A DNA stretch of 56,823 nt from Basidiobolus meristosporus CBS 931.73 (Eukaryota > Basidiobolomycota > Basidiobolomycetes > Basidiobolales > Basidiobolaceae), in the NCBI GenBank assembly GCA_002104905.1, contig MCFE01000573.1:1-56823 (forward strand). The letters run 5' to 3'. Numbering within the stretch: position 1 is the stretch's first letter; the number at the start of each line of letters is the position of its first letter. The notes under the pieces were generated by a model that saw nothing but the letters and a program-made list of their open reading frames with translations, made no database searches and was not told the DNA's origin. Positions 1 through 10,787 of this stretch are shown here, piece after piece. The position numbers and the translations under genes were made by a program.

Positions 1-1929
1 GTCTGGCCAACATTTGGTACAGGTTATGGTAGATGGCGAAGAGACAAGGATGCTGTTCAAGCTGTTCAAGCTGTTCCAACATTGCCATAACATCCAATCA
101 GAACATACGGACCTCCACTCAAGATCCCCCTCTGGAATATTATTGTTAGTAAGCTGGTCATAATAGTCAAGAATCTCAATGCATTTGAAGATAGTCTTGA
201 TGGCTTTTTAGTTTTTGATCTTTTGATTATGAGGTATAAGTCTACAGTGTATATATGGTGGGGCCATAATGAGCTCTGAGCATCTTTGTGACATATATGA
301 GCAATCACAATGGCAATCTCTGATATGTTGCAATGAGTTTAAAAATCTTGATAACTTTCAGGCCCTCCCTGATTCCAAGAATTGGCTAACATCATACAAA
401 CTTAATTTTCAATAAGTAAACCATAGATCGGCAATAATCTATGCTGCACATTATTATTCTGCTCCTATGCACTCCCTAGGGTTTACTTAGAGAGGTGGGA
501 TGCTTGATCCAAGATGGATGTCTGATGATTCATATTTCCCCAAGACAAAAGTAACAAAAGGCCAGCAGAACACCAGGTTCCCTAAATGTACTACTCTCAA
601 TATGTCACATACTAGCCATTTGGCAGGCAAGCAAACATATTTCTTAGATGGAGACTGGGCTCACTAGTATTTGTACCAAATTTGGCAATCATCAACTCAC
701 TACTTCCATGAATAGTTACAACTAGATATTTGAAGGAAAACACCAGCTGAATGCTGGCAAGCTACCATCAGGACACCTGTAGAATACTGGCAGATTATTA
801 GATGAATTCCTAGTTTGAGATTTTTCATAGGGTATTAAGTAATAGTAAAGTGTTTGTTAATAGCTTTATATTTGGTAATAATGAGGACTCTATTTGAATG
901 TTATTTTATGCTTTGAGAATATGTATAATGCTGAGGGTCTACTTGTCTATTGAACAACATCAAATTTGGACTTTGTGTGGTTTTCTGCTGGCATTTAGCT
1001 AATATTTATCTTGTGTTTCTATTCAATTACTCTGATTCTTAAATCCCAGGGATCAATGGGCTGACTAGTATCCATTATGGTATGAGGGTACCCAAGCTCA
1101 AGTCCTTGTAGAAAACAAGTCTGTATATGCTCAGGATGGCTAGAATAATGGATATCAAGAGTTGTAATCTTGAGGAGGCTTGAATTCAGCTGGTCTTCTG
1201 CTGACATTAGGGAATTTTTCTTTATAAAGATGACAAACATAGCAAATTGCATCTACACTGTCCTTTACCCTGATAATTTGGATTTATGAGCAGAGTCTGG
1301 CCTTTTTATTAGTTATTCTTAGAACATCTACCTGGTATATAATTTGCTTTAATTATGCGCTTCTATATTTAGTGGACAGCACCACTGATTGCACAATCCT
1401 CCATTAGAGCATCCTTATAGTAGTAGCCTACTTTCAACATTAGTGATATCACGGGTTTCTATTTGACCATATCTGTCTGACCTCAAACTTTGCTTAGAGC
1501 TTCATGGGACTCTCCACTGAACTCTGATATTACTGCTGGCAGTTTCCATAAAAACTATATATATATATACTCGCTAAATTTGAGTGCAAACTAGTGAAAA
1601 CTATGGCTTGCAATAATTCCAAATCGATTCCAGGTTAAGTTTACTGACAGTAGAAATGTCATTCTTTTAATGGCTAAGGCTCCACAAGTACGGTGCTAGT
1701 ATTAGTGTTAAAGAAGTGAGTTATCAAACAGTGGCTGTTTACCGCATACCAGTTTATATTTGCGTAACGTTATGGGAGAGCGTTTCCCTGATTGCCCCGA
1801 CTAGATTACACTGAAGAGTGGTGACGTCAGCGATCGTGATGCAATCCTGTCAACTGATCAATCGACTGGGAAGAGAAATGATCAAGTGGCAAAGACGAAA
1901 CATGGTTCAGGTCAATAATTGTCCTGCAC
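1..1929. other. AT-rich stretch without a recognisable gene
   Basis: No convincing coding region is visible on either strand; open frames are short and low in complexity. A 9-bp unit (GCTGTTCAA) is repeated about three times at roughly 52-78. Base composition is clearly more AT-rich than the genic segment that follows and resembles the transposon-rich right end of the window, so decayed mobile DNA is possible, but I recognise no domain. Confidence 0.5.
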
Positions 1930-2580
1930 ATGTCCAGACAAGAATTTCTTCACGACGTATATTCAGCCGTGCAACAAGTTCCCGAAGGCAAAGTCACCAC
2001 CTACGGTCACATTGCACGCCTAATCCAGTTTCCACGCCACGCTCGTCACGTAGGAAATGCTTTGAATAGGCTAGGATTCGTACCATTGCCACCGTCACAG
2101 CCTGAAGTTCTGGATCTCGCTGATCAAAACCCTCCTCAAAATCCGGAGCAACTGACTCACGATCGTGCTGCAAGCAGACGTTCAAGAACAGCTTCAAGAC
2201 GTGGTAGAAGTAGAAGATCCAGTCGGTCCCCCACTCAGAGAGGCTCATTTATACACAATGTGTTGCTTGATGATGAGGACAACCGTGGTGATTCAGCAAA
2301 CGAGCGCAATCCACGCCATGTTGAACAAGCAGCACCAAGATTTCACTCTCAAAATGTTCCTTGGCAACGCATCGTGGCAAGCAACGGTAACATTTCCCCA
2401 CGAGACAACATAGAATCTTGTTATCTCCAAGCAGATTTACTCAGAGAAGAGGGCGTGATTGTTGCTGAACCCACGATAGGGCCCGAATTTGTCGGTGGAG
2501 GAGGCGGAAAAGTAGACCTTGCAGTTTTCGGGTGGTTTCCTGATCGATTACCTAGCGAAGAACAAGATGCTAGTCCTTAA
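1930..2580 (+). CDS. atl1: Alkyltransferase-like protein (ATL, Atl1/MGMT-fold) with an Arg/Ser-rich insertion
   Basis: A 216-residue single-exon protein of the MGMT DNA-binding fold. Residues 1-49 carry the helix-turn-helix half, with the family pattern V-P-x-G-K-V-T-T-Y-G-x-I-A and then A-R-H-V-G-N-A-L. Residues 143-149 read VPWQRIV. In active MGMT this site is P-C-H-R; Trp in place of the acceptor Cys defines non-catalytic ATL proteins, which bind O6-alkylguanine and recruit nucleotide excision repair. The C-terminus keeps an E-E-G-V and a V-D-L-A-V-F-G-W motif. About 93 residues separate the two halves, where yeast-type ATLs have a short loop; this insert holds an RS-rich basic run (about residues 78-100) and then acidic and polar sequence. 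It stays in frame, so it reads as a true insertion, although an unrecognised intron cannot be excluded. The start was chosen because the family fold begins within a few residues of it. Family assignment is firm; function is inferred. Confidence 0.88.
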   Translation: MSRQEFLHDVYSAVQQVPEGKVTTYGHIARLIQFPRHARHVGNALNRLGFVPLPPSQPEVLDLADQNPPQNPEQLTHDRAASRRSRTASRRGRSRRSSRSPTQRGSFIHNVLLDDEDNRGDSANERNPRHVEQAAPRFHSQNVPWQRIVASNGNISPRDNIESCYLQADLLREEGVIVAEPTIGPEFVGGGGGKVDLAVFGWFPDRLPSEEQDASP

Positions 2581-3087
2581 ACGAATCACCCGAACGCACT
2601 CAAATAAGCAAATTACGTTGTTTCATTCATGGACATGGTCAGGCGCTGGCATTGGTATTCTTCAATGATTCTAGGCTTTTGAAGCATTGAAACCATCACC
2701 ACGCAAGTTGAACTCAAAAGGCCCAAGTTTAATATTCCGGTTCGTACCACTTTGGGCGTTGGTGCATCTGCTAGCGGACAAAGACAACCTATTGCCAGGG
2801 ATTGGTGTGTATCCTTGGCCCATACAATTTACACTTGGATGTATGTCCAACATTCCCTCAATTGAAGTAAATTACCACACTTTGGTTTAAGCAACATATG
2901 CGAATTACTATTGCTGCTTCTCGTTTCGTTCGGAATACCATCAATGTTGAGTATTGAACAAACCGGCTGTCTGATGAGGATTCGCACTATCTTTGAGTGT
3001 TGTTTGCAGGATACACCTTAGCCTTGCAATAGCTTGAGTGTAGCTACTTCACCCACTAACAACATGTATATATTACCGAGGGATTCT
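2581..3087. other. Intergenic, nothing recognised
   Basis: About 0.5 kb between the end of the ATL gene and the minus-strand exon pair at 3088-3381. An open frame at 2687-2890 has no recognisable motif and I do not call it. Confidence 0.5.
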
Positions 3088-3381
3088 CTATATATTCATT
3101 GATTGATCATCGTCATTCAGACCAGCTCGCATTGTTCGGCTTTGCTGGCAATTAGGTGAAGGATTTATAGCAGCTATTCCTCATATGTGTAACTGAATAA
3201 TAGAGACATCTCATACCTTTACCGCAGTGGCCACACGGCTGACCGCTTCAACTCCTAATGCCACTTTCATCTTCTCTTTGGGGCGTACAAACACCGCACC
3301 AGCAGGCAACTCGGGCAAAACTTTGTCTACAAGATCCCGGTTGGCATCTTGTAGGCGGTCTCCTTGTCTTACCGTTGTACA
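3088..3381 (-). CDS. Unrecognised protein, last two exons (5' part unresolved)
   Basis: Two minus-strand exons splice cleanly: about 3381-3217 (55 codons, phase 0) and 3144-3088 (18 codons and a TAG). The intron (3216-3145, 72 bp) has a GTATGA donor, a CACCTAAT-type branch point and a TTGCCAG acceptor, like the introns of the confident genes here. The first exon encodes a helix-prone charged stretch including PELPAGAVFVRPKEKMKVAL and V-E-A-V-S-R-V-A-T-A-V-K; the last exon ends in a polar tail with N-D-D-D-Q. I recognise no family. The 5' boundary at 3381 (CCAG acceptor) is a guess. A possible upstream exon starts at an ATG near 3585 (begins MESTILLAYAGGRPRNR), but I could not join it in frame. 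The gene could be real and incomplete in my model, or a decayed copy. Confidence 0.4.
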
Positions 3382-4873
3382 CTGGTTTCCAAATCCACCA
3401 TTCGACTCGCCCCATTATTCACCTATGATCCAAAAAACAGGATCCACTATTCACATAGGCCGAGCAATTTCCCAAGTCGGCCAGCAACCTCGATGTTGAG
3501 TTTGTGGCAATCCTTCTTGTACGTTTTTTTCTGTCTGTTACGGGGCCTGCCGCCGGCGTAAGCAAGTAAGATAGTACTCTCCATGGACTATACAAGATGC
3601 ATCGGCGCCTAGGAACCAGCTATGATTATACGCATTACGTGTGATCTAGATCACCCGTCTCTACGATGATACGAGCATCATGAGCACAGGTTATAGACAT
3701 CTTTTCCATGAAAGTCGGGGCATCGTTTATCGTTCCTCTGCATCACTCCACCAAGATTAGCTGCTCGAAATGACGGATCAGTCCCTTCAGGTGTTGCCTG
3801 TTTGGGACCAACCCTAACGCCCAATTTCCCGCTTAATTATTGCACCTTACCTCGGAACAAAGCCAGGCAACGGTAGCGTTTACCAATGGATCCAGTATGT
3901 TGTGTGCTAGATGTGAAATAGTCCAATTGCTGTGGATAGTACGGTGGCCCAATCGCCGGCCTTCCTCTAGCCGACTCAACGGTGGGGGATTTGTAGATAC
4001 CCATCCAACCGTAATGTGACCCACTATGCCGGATCTCCAGATTCGGAAATAACAATTATTAGTTTTCATGGATTAAACACCACAGCACCCTATACCAAGA
4101 TATATAATGGCCTGTGCTCCCGAAAGATCCGCCTTGGTATAGACTTAATCTTAGATCCAACTATCCTATGAAGTATTTCATATACGGGACCATTACCGGA
4201 TGGCACGCCACCATATTGTTTCCCGCTTAATACGTTTCGCTTGGATACTTGCCAACGTTTGCCTGTTACTCGGGCGCCTTACTCTCGTTGGATTTGGATC
4301 CGTTCCAACAGTACGGCATTCGCTCCTGTGACAGGTTTAGATCCTACTTGGGTTTTGAGGCATGCCGCTTTCTCTCTGAGGCTTGATTCGCTAAAGGGGT
4401 AAAGGGATGATGGTCAGCATGTATCAGCATTAAATAATATGTAGGTTGCAAACAAAAGGCTCAGGACTGGGGACCTTGAGTTTATGTGACATAGATTGCT
4501 GGAGTAGAGAACGTGATATTCGGCTGTGGGTGAGATTTGATCAATGGGATGAGTAAGATTTATTTGGGATAAGCCAAAATTCTCATTCTTGTATGTATCA
4601 TTTAAGCGTATTTAGATGTGGGCATGCCGAACAACTCGAAGGAAAATCAGCGGGAGCTTCATACGCTCCGCCATTCTCCCAAAGCATTTTTAGAAGGATT
4701 ATTAAAAGAGTGATGGAACCCCGGGTCACATAGGTCTTGAAAGATAAGCGATCTTCCTCCGCTTGAAGTATTAGAGAAAAGCACTGCTTCTTGGGTTGGT
4801 TGAAAGGGTGGAGGTAATGAAAAGCCGGTTGGAGGATAATATTAAAGTTAAGTATACTATAGAGCAGACGTAT
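3382..4873. other. Intergenic or unresolved exons
   Basis: About 1.5 kb without a firm gene. Open minus-strand stretches near 3833-4069 end in a good donor (GAG/GTAAGG near 3851), and in-frame sequence follows a CAG near 3800, so further exons of the 3088-3381 gene may lie here. Competing frames are equally plausible and I do not commit to one. A 13-mer (TTTCCCGCTTAAT) occurs twice, near 3826 and 4228, in the same orientation. The rest shows nothing recognisable. Confidence 0.35.
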
Positions 4874-7800
4874 TTACTTGAACAACCGCGCAACCCCCAT
4901 TGTTTCTAGCTTGCTCGAGGGTGAGGTCGAGTTTTCAGTCACGGTTTGGTTTTGAAATTGAACGGATTGTCTTGATGGAGAGGCACTGTCGTTATGATAT
5001 ATTGGTTTGGACATGGATAGGGCGTAGGGATTGGATGTGGCGTTACTCGCGAGTGCATTCCGCAGCAGCTGTCCGCAAATGTCCCCCGTCAGAATAGCCC
5101 AAACATAAGCAGGCTTCCCATGGTTATCTTGGATTTTAGGGTCGCTTCCTTTTGAGAGCAAGTACCTAACAGCTTCAGGGATACCTTTGATGGTGGCGAT
5201 ATGCAATAAGGTGAATCCGCTTTTTGGCGCAATCTGGTTGATGTCCGCGCCATTTTGAATTAGGAATTCGGGGATAGGGTAGGTGGGCTGATTCCCCTCT
5301 AGAGCCAGATCTGAATATCTAGCTCCCCCTACGCTCTTACTTGTCTCTTCACCGTCAGTTTGAGGGCGGCAGACATCTGCTGTGCCAGGGAAATCGACCA
5401 GTGAGAAGAGTGAGAATTGCAAAGGAGTAACGCCCTCATCCTCCATAGGATCTTCCAAAAGAGCAGCATATGCTCCGCCAACTACCAGATCTGGAGAAAG
5501 CCCAAGTTTTCGATGGTTTAAGTCAGCGCCTAAAGCAAATCCACGTACCACTCCCTGTATATCATTGCTTTCCATGGCCTTGAACAAAAGATCATTTGCA
5601 TGGGTTTTGAGCGGATCTTCCCCAGGCTGTAATGGGCATGGATTGGAGAATATAACCGAATAATCCAAAAATCTGCGTTCAACATACTTGGCCTTTACAA
5701 AGGCCGCTTTGAAATCTCTGCTGTCACTGCTGATTGGCTTGGTCCTACTCAATCCGTGGACCGAGTCTTCAGCCAATGTAGCTTCCCATATAGAGTTCGA
5801 AAGACCGTTTCCGATGCTCCTAACCATTTCGATGAGGTCAGGAGTGAATGAATTGTCCAATGTTAATGAGCGAATCTTGGATATGTGAGTTCCTAAGCTT
5901 CGATGAACACCGGAGCATTCTAGTAGAACTCGATAATTAATGGTACGATCTTCAGAAAAACCACAATACTGGACATACCTATACAGAGTAAGATGCCTAG
6001 GTTGATGGAGCACCATTCCGGGTTTTTAGAACCACAGTCAGCACAATAGTGGTTGGTTGGATCAGACCTGAACATTGAAATTAAACTTGATTCCTTGTAT
6101 TCATCTGCGAAATCCTCAGCTTTCTTGCGAGTACTTTCTTCGGAAGCGGCTAAAGTTCGTAGATCAGGCGAGGAGCCGGTTCCATTTAGCTGAGATTCGA
6201 TGGCATTCTTGAGCACGTTGATCCAGTCCGTCATGTCGTCGAAGGAAAGCGCTTGATAGACTCTACGCCCTTTTAACGTAACCAGCTCAAAACAAAACCT
6301 CCTTTCTGCATCTGGTATTTGTCGGACCGATGCAATCTTTAAACTAATAGAAGCTTTATGGGCGTCAGGCTTTTTTTTCCAGTTGACGATTTCGGAAAAT
6401 TGCCCCTTGGATATCACACACCAATTACTCTGCCACGAACTTTCGAGGTTGGGTGTTCTATGGCGATTAGGCGAATATAGTACACCTTCTTTATGCCGTC
6501 CGGCTGATGAGGCCTGTTCAATGTTGAAGGAACCCAGGTCACGAATCCCACCAATGCGGCTAGGTAGCTTGTCGCGAAACGCATAAGACTTTGAACGAAC
6601 TAGAGATACCAGGTTACGTCCATTTTCAGACTTCGTTGCACGATCATGATTCTCGGATACCTTTGCATCAGCGATCAGTTTCCCGAGTTGTCTTCTCTTT
6701 TCCTCCATCAATTTCCTTTGTTCGTTGGCGTTTTTCGTAAGGTTGCTCATATGGTTTTTTATCTCGTTTAATTCGTCTTCATACTCATTGGCAATATAGT
6801 TTGCTTTTCGGATGTGTTCGAAGTACTTCTGCCCGAAACTTGTAAAACACAATATGAGTTCTTCTTCTTTGGGGCCTTCTGTCAGCTCATGGATATAGGT
6901 GTAGAAATCCAATATCTTCTGGCAAAACAACTTGCGTCTACTCTCGTACTTCAAATCGGAGCTCAACTGTCTTTGAGACCTATCTCGATCATTCTTCATG
7001 GAAAGATGCTTCGCCTCGGAATGGTAGAACTCATCTGCTTCGCGCATAAACTCTCTTGTCTTGTAGTCCACAGTCTTTATGTCTTTTTCGTAGATCCGTT
7101 GCAATGGGTGGAAGATCATCGTACGCATTTGTTTTTGCAAGCTCTCATGGTCCTTGGAGATTTGACAAAATACAGCATCAACAAATTTGTGAACAGGTTC
7201 CAGTGATTTGACCGATTTGATTTTACTGAGCATGCTATTTCGGACGCTGATTTCCTGTTGGCAGGCCTCGTCGTAGGCAGAAATGGCTTTCAGTAATTTT
7301 TTGATCTCATGCTTGAATGTTGCCACCTTTTTCTCGGATTGTTGGATTTTGTATCTGAAAATTGGCGAGTCCACTACGTCAATATTGAATGGCTCAGATT
7401 GACTCCGTTTATGTGATGGAGTCATCTTTGGCGGAGAGTTTACACTTTCGTCTCTGGCTGCGATCTGCAGCGGGGTTGGCTGTGGAAGCTCTTTTTCCAA
7501 TAGCAGAGTATCCAGTTCTTCCGAAGGTGATACCTTTGTATCCCATTGTAAGGGTTCGACCTTTGAGGGCAGTGGAGACGACCTGTTTGATTTATGCTTC
7601 TCTGAGGATGTTTCCCCTGTAAAACTCGAGACGTGGGTTCGTGATGAATAATTGGATTCAGAGGAATCAATGCGTTTCAGATGAAAAGAATTGTTATCGG
7701 ATTGAGGCTCATCGTTGTACATCCACAGGTCAAAATCAAACTGCTCGTCATAAGTATTGGTACTCGTGTCGAAAATAACAAACTAGAAGAACATGAAACA

Positions 7801-8487
7801 CAATTGGATTAGCCAGCTGTTTCTCACTCGATGCATACGTAATACTTGCCATAAAGTTTGCTCTATATCCTTTATTGTTCGTCTCGTAGTGACAGGAGCG
7901 ATTCCACTTCCAAGTCCAGTTGAAATTAGTTGCGACATTGATAGGTAATGTATCAACGATAAATATATCTCGATGATCATATATCTGAGGGTGGAAATGT
8001 TAATGAGAAGTACTGTCAGAGAAGTGATATGCCAAGTATGACATATAAAAAAACATCACCTTGTCGCTTTTTGGCTCAACACTTGCTAATAGTTTGATTG
8101 CGTCGGAAGCCTTTGGACATTGAACTAGGGCTAGTATCTTGAAGTCAGCCAAGGTAACATCCAGCTTAAACTCGAACGTAACTGGGCCCTCGCTGCAGGG
8201 CAACTTCAGCAAGGCCTTGTCGGGAAAGACTGGGTCCTGTATGAATTCCAACAAGTCTTCACCGGTATTCTGTGCATATATACGGTTTTCGTGGTTTTTT
8301 AGGATAACATACGGAGCCTCCGGGAAACCCTCGACGGCAGCTTGGACCAACTTTACTAAATAGGCCGGGATATAAAATTATGGTTAAAGCTGGTGGACAT
8401 ACACTTGGCTCCGCTCATAGGTAAAGTACCTCTACTTGAAGGTGCATTTAATATGCCTGAGCAGATATGTTGCTCAACTGAACCCAT
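4874..8487 (-). CDS. Arf GTPase-activating protein, BAR-PH-ArfGAP-ankyrin type
   Basis: Five exons, 8487-8403, 8355-8060, 7984-7850, 7782-5979 and 5919-4874, give 1121 residues. A stop codon lies directly upstream in frame of the chosen ATG. Residues 1-195 form an N-terminal module with a W-T-W-K-W core that I associate with fungal ArfGAPs. A BAR domain (about 308-543, helical and charged) should bind curved membrane; a PH domain (about 602-702, starting K-E-G-V-L and ending in the invariant Trp helix) should bind phosphoinositide. The ArfGAP zinc finger (from about 742) has C-x2-C-x16-C-x2-C and the arginine-finger segment CSGVHRSLGTHISKIRSLTL. Ankyrin repeats fill about 880-1060. It should stimulate GTP hydrolysis on Arf at endosomal, Golgi or plasma membranes (family knowledge). 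Introns are 47, 75, 67 and 59 bp; the third begins with GC rather than GT (see findings). One intron splits the zinc finger just before its last Cys. Confidence 0.93.
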
Positions 8488-10236
8488 GAACTAGGAGATG
8501 GTACGAAGAAGGAAAAAGTAACAAGTATGTCAAGGAGAGAGGAGTGCTATTAAACTAATCAAGCTGAGCTGGCGAGAAGTTCATATATTTCAGCGGGTCT
8601 TGGAGCTACGGAGGATAGAGGAGTAAAAGAAGCTAAGGTGAGCACCTACGAGAAACTCTAGAGATATTTACTCAGTCAACAATGGCTCTTAATATGATAG
8701 AAATACAGGATCAATTGCAATTCCATGGACGATATTATACGAGTGCATACAACCAAGATATAAATAGAGTTATTATACATGATAAATATGAAATTAGAGT
8801 TAGCATAATTAAGAGTCCGACCCCATTGGTGGCTTGTTTATTTAAAAGATCAATAATAAAAATAAGCCAACCAGTATTGCCGGCACCCTTAAGGCTGTGA
8901 TTAGCAACAAGCACAATTTGGGATTCAAATTACAAAGAATTAATAGGGAAGTGGTAATAAGGGTCCGGATGAACGCTGAAAATCAAGCCATTCAAGACAT
9001 CTTTCAGTTGTGGTGGACGAAGTCCAGTCTTGAAACTTCAATTAAACGAAAGGGTAGACTGCGCATCGCTCAGCGGTGCAATCTCATTCTGGTTCTGGTC
9101 TTGATTCTAACCAAATATGGTAGCTTTCGCTAAAGTGTTGTGTCGACTGGAATGACAAGTAATCTTTATCAGGGGCACTAAATTTAATTAGTGCGCTCAG
9201 GGAACATGGCATGGTAATTTCATTGACCGTAACCACATCACCGACAATTCAGTGGAACCTTCCCAAGGCTGTGGGGAATGAAGTTTTCAAATTAGTGCTA
9301 CATGACGGTTACTGCTTGTTGATCGATATCCAGGCAGCTCGTGAGTGCTAGTTCGCGCCGACTTGTATCTGGCTCGAAAGTGGATCTGGCATTGTATTAA
9401 TGTCACATAGTCGAGAAGCCAACGCTAATCACTATGAAGATCTCATTGTATTCTATTGGCCTTGATTCAACCATTATATTGCTAGACGAGAATGCGGAAT
9501 AGCTGAGATTTGGCAATAATCCACTAAACAATCAAGACCAAAATGGGATATCCAGAGGTAATCAACTATATGATAGGCAGGGTACATTTGCTTCTAGATA
9601 TAATAAATCAAGTTTCGTAACTGCAACATGTATTACAGTTTATCACAATAGACGCCATCTAGCGGTATGCAGATTCTCTGCTGCACCTGTGCTTCTCCCC
9701 CGTCACATGAAGTGTCCCTCCAATGACCAGTACAGTCGGGATAGCTTGTGAAGAACATACTTAGATTATCGGTATTGCAACCCTATACTCAGCAGAGGGC
9801 TTCGCCTATTCGTATAGAGCTGCGGTCGGTGAGTTACTTACCTGGCAGCGACTCTGAGCTAATTCAAGTAACTTGGCCATCTTAGCCATTGCTCTTTCAG
9901 CTTGAGTCTCAGACTATCCCACTTCAACATCCTTGCTGACGGCTCATCCGACCGTTGTATTCACTGACCTGGCTATCATGATGTTTCGACAAGTGTTCTG
10001 AAGCCGTCCTCATAATTGTAGTCGGGGGAGTAGCGTCCCCTAGTAAGGCAACGGTATGCAACACAACCACTTCCATGCTATGTAAATGGAATATTTCATC
10101 TAGTACTATTGGTCGCAGGCAACTATCTTACTCAGATTTCATGGAGCAATGTTTAGCATGAGGCATAGCTTTTATACAGAAGATTTATAGGATTAAGCGT
10201 ATAGTAATAAGCTTCACAACGAGTCAAGTTTGAATG
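8488..10236. other. Intergenic, nothing recognised
   Basis: About 1.75 kb between the ArfGAP start and the elongin-B-like gene. Open frames (for example 8682-8900 and 8897-9133, plus) show no motif, no plausible splicing and AT-biased composition. No tRNA-like B-box was found by eye. The first few hundred bases should hold the ArfGAP promoter. Confidence 0.5.
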
Positions 10237-10787
10237 TTAAGCACGAGACTTTCCTTTGTTGTTTGTAAAGGAGAAATCTTCAGAATCACTGGGTTCTTCC
10301 TCGTATTCATCTAGATCAAGCTCCTCTAAAGGCTCTGGCTCTATAACCTTGACAGTTTCCCATTGACCTTCAATAATATTACAAAGCTTAGTCAGTACAT
10401 GTTGAAAAGCAGGTATCAGACTTCATCTTCGTGTAAATGTGCATATCGTCCTACCATCAACAAAAAATGTGGCAAACAAGACTTGATCGTCTTCTAATTC
10501 AAGTGAGGCTACGGTGTCTTTGTCGGATAAAATCGTGTAGGAATCTGATTTGACTCCCTTTGAGTAGAGTCTTATCTCTTGAGGTTTTTTCGGCTCCTTT
10601 AGACTTTTCGCAAATTCTTCCTTGACCTTTTCTATTGTATTCTTTCTATCAGCCTCTACAAATACTGTGATTTTCTTGTATTTAACACGGAAGCAGAGTG
10701 TATCCTAATAGCAGATGTATTAATCAGTGTTCGTCACGGATTTGAATGGAAGTAACGATTTTTGTGAAAGCTAGGGTTGCTTACCAT
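10237..10787 (-). CDS. Elongin-B-like ubiquitin-fold protein
   Basis: Three exons, 10787-10785 (only the ATG), 10704-10455 and 10367-10237, encode 127 residues. The N-terminus MDTLCFRVKYKKITVFVEAD fits the first beta-hairpin of elongin B, then a helix (T-I-E-K-V-K-E-E-F), then I-R-L-Y as in the ubiquitin fold. The segment after the fold (F-A-T-F-F-V-D-G-Q-W-E-T-V-K-V-I-E-P) parallels the elongin-B tail, where an F-R-x-D-D-x-F-E-x-L-x-I-E-P pattern precedes the acidic C-terminus; here the tail is likewise Glu/Asp-rich. Length matches elongin B (about 118). In animals elongin B pairs with elongin C in transcription elongation and cullin-RING ubiquitin ligases; that role here is inference. Introns have a GTAAGC donor with TTAG acceptor, and GTAGGA with TTGAAG. 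All three frames join exactly. An alternative reading is another ubiquitin-like protein. Confidence 0.7.
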
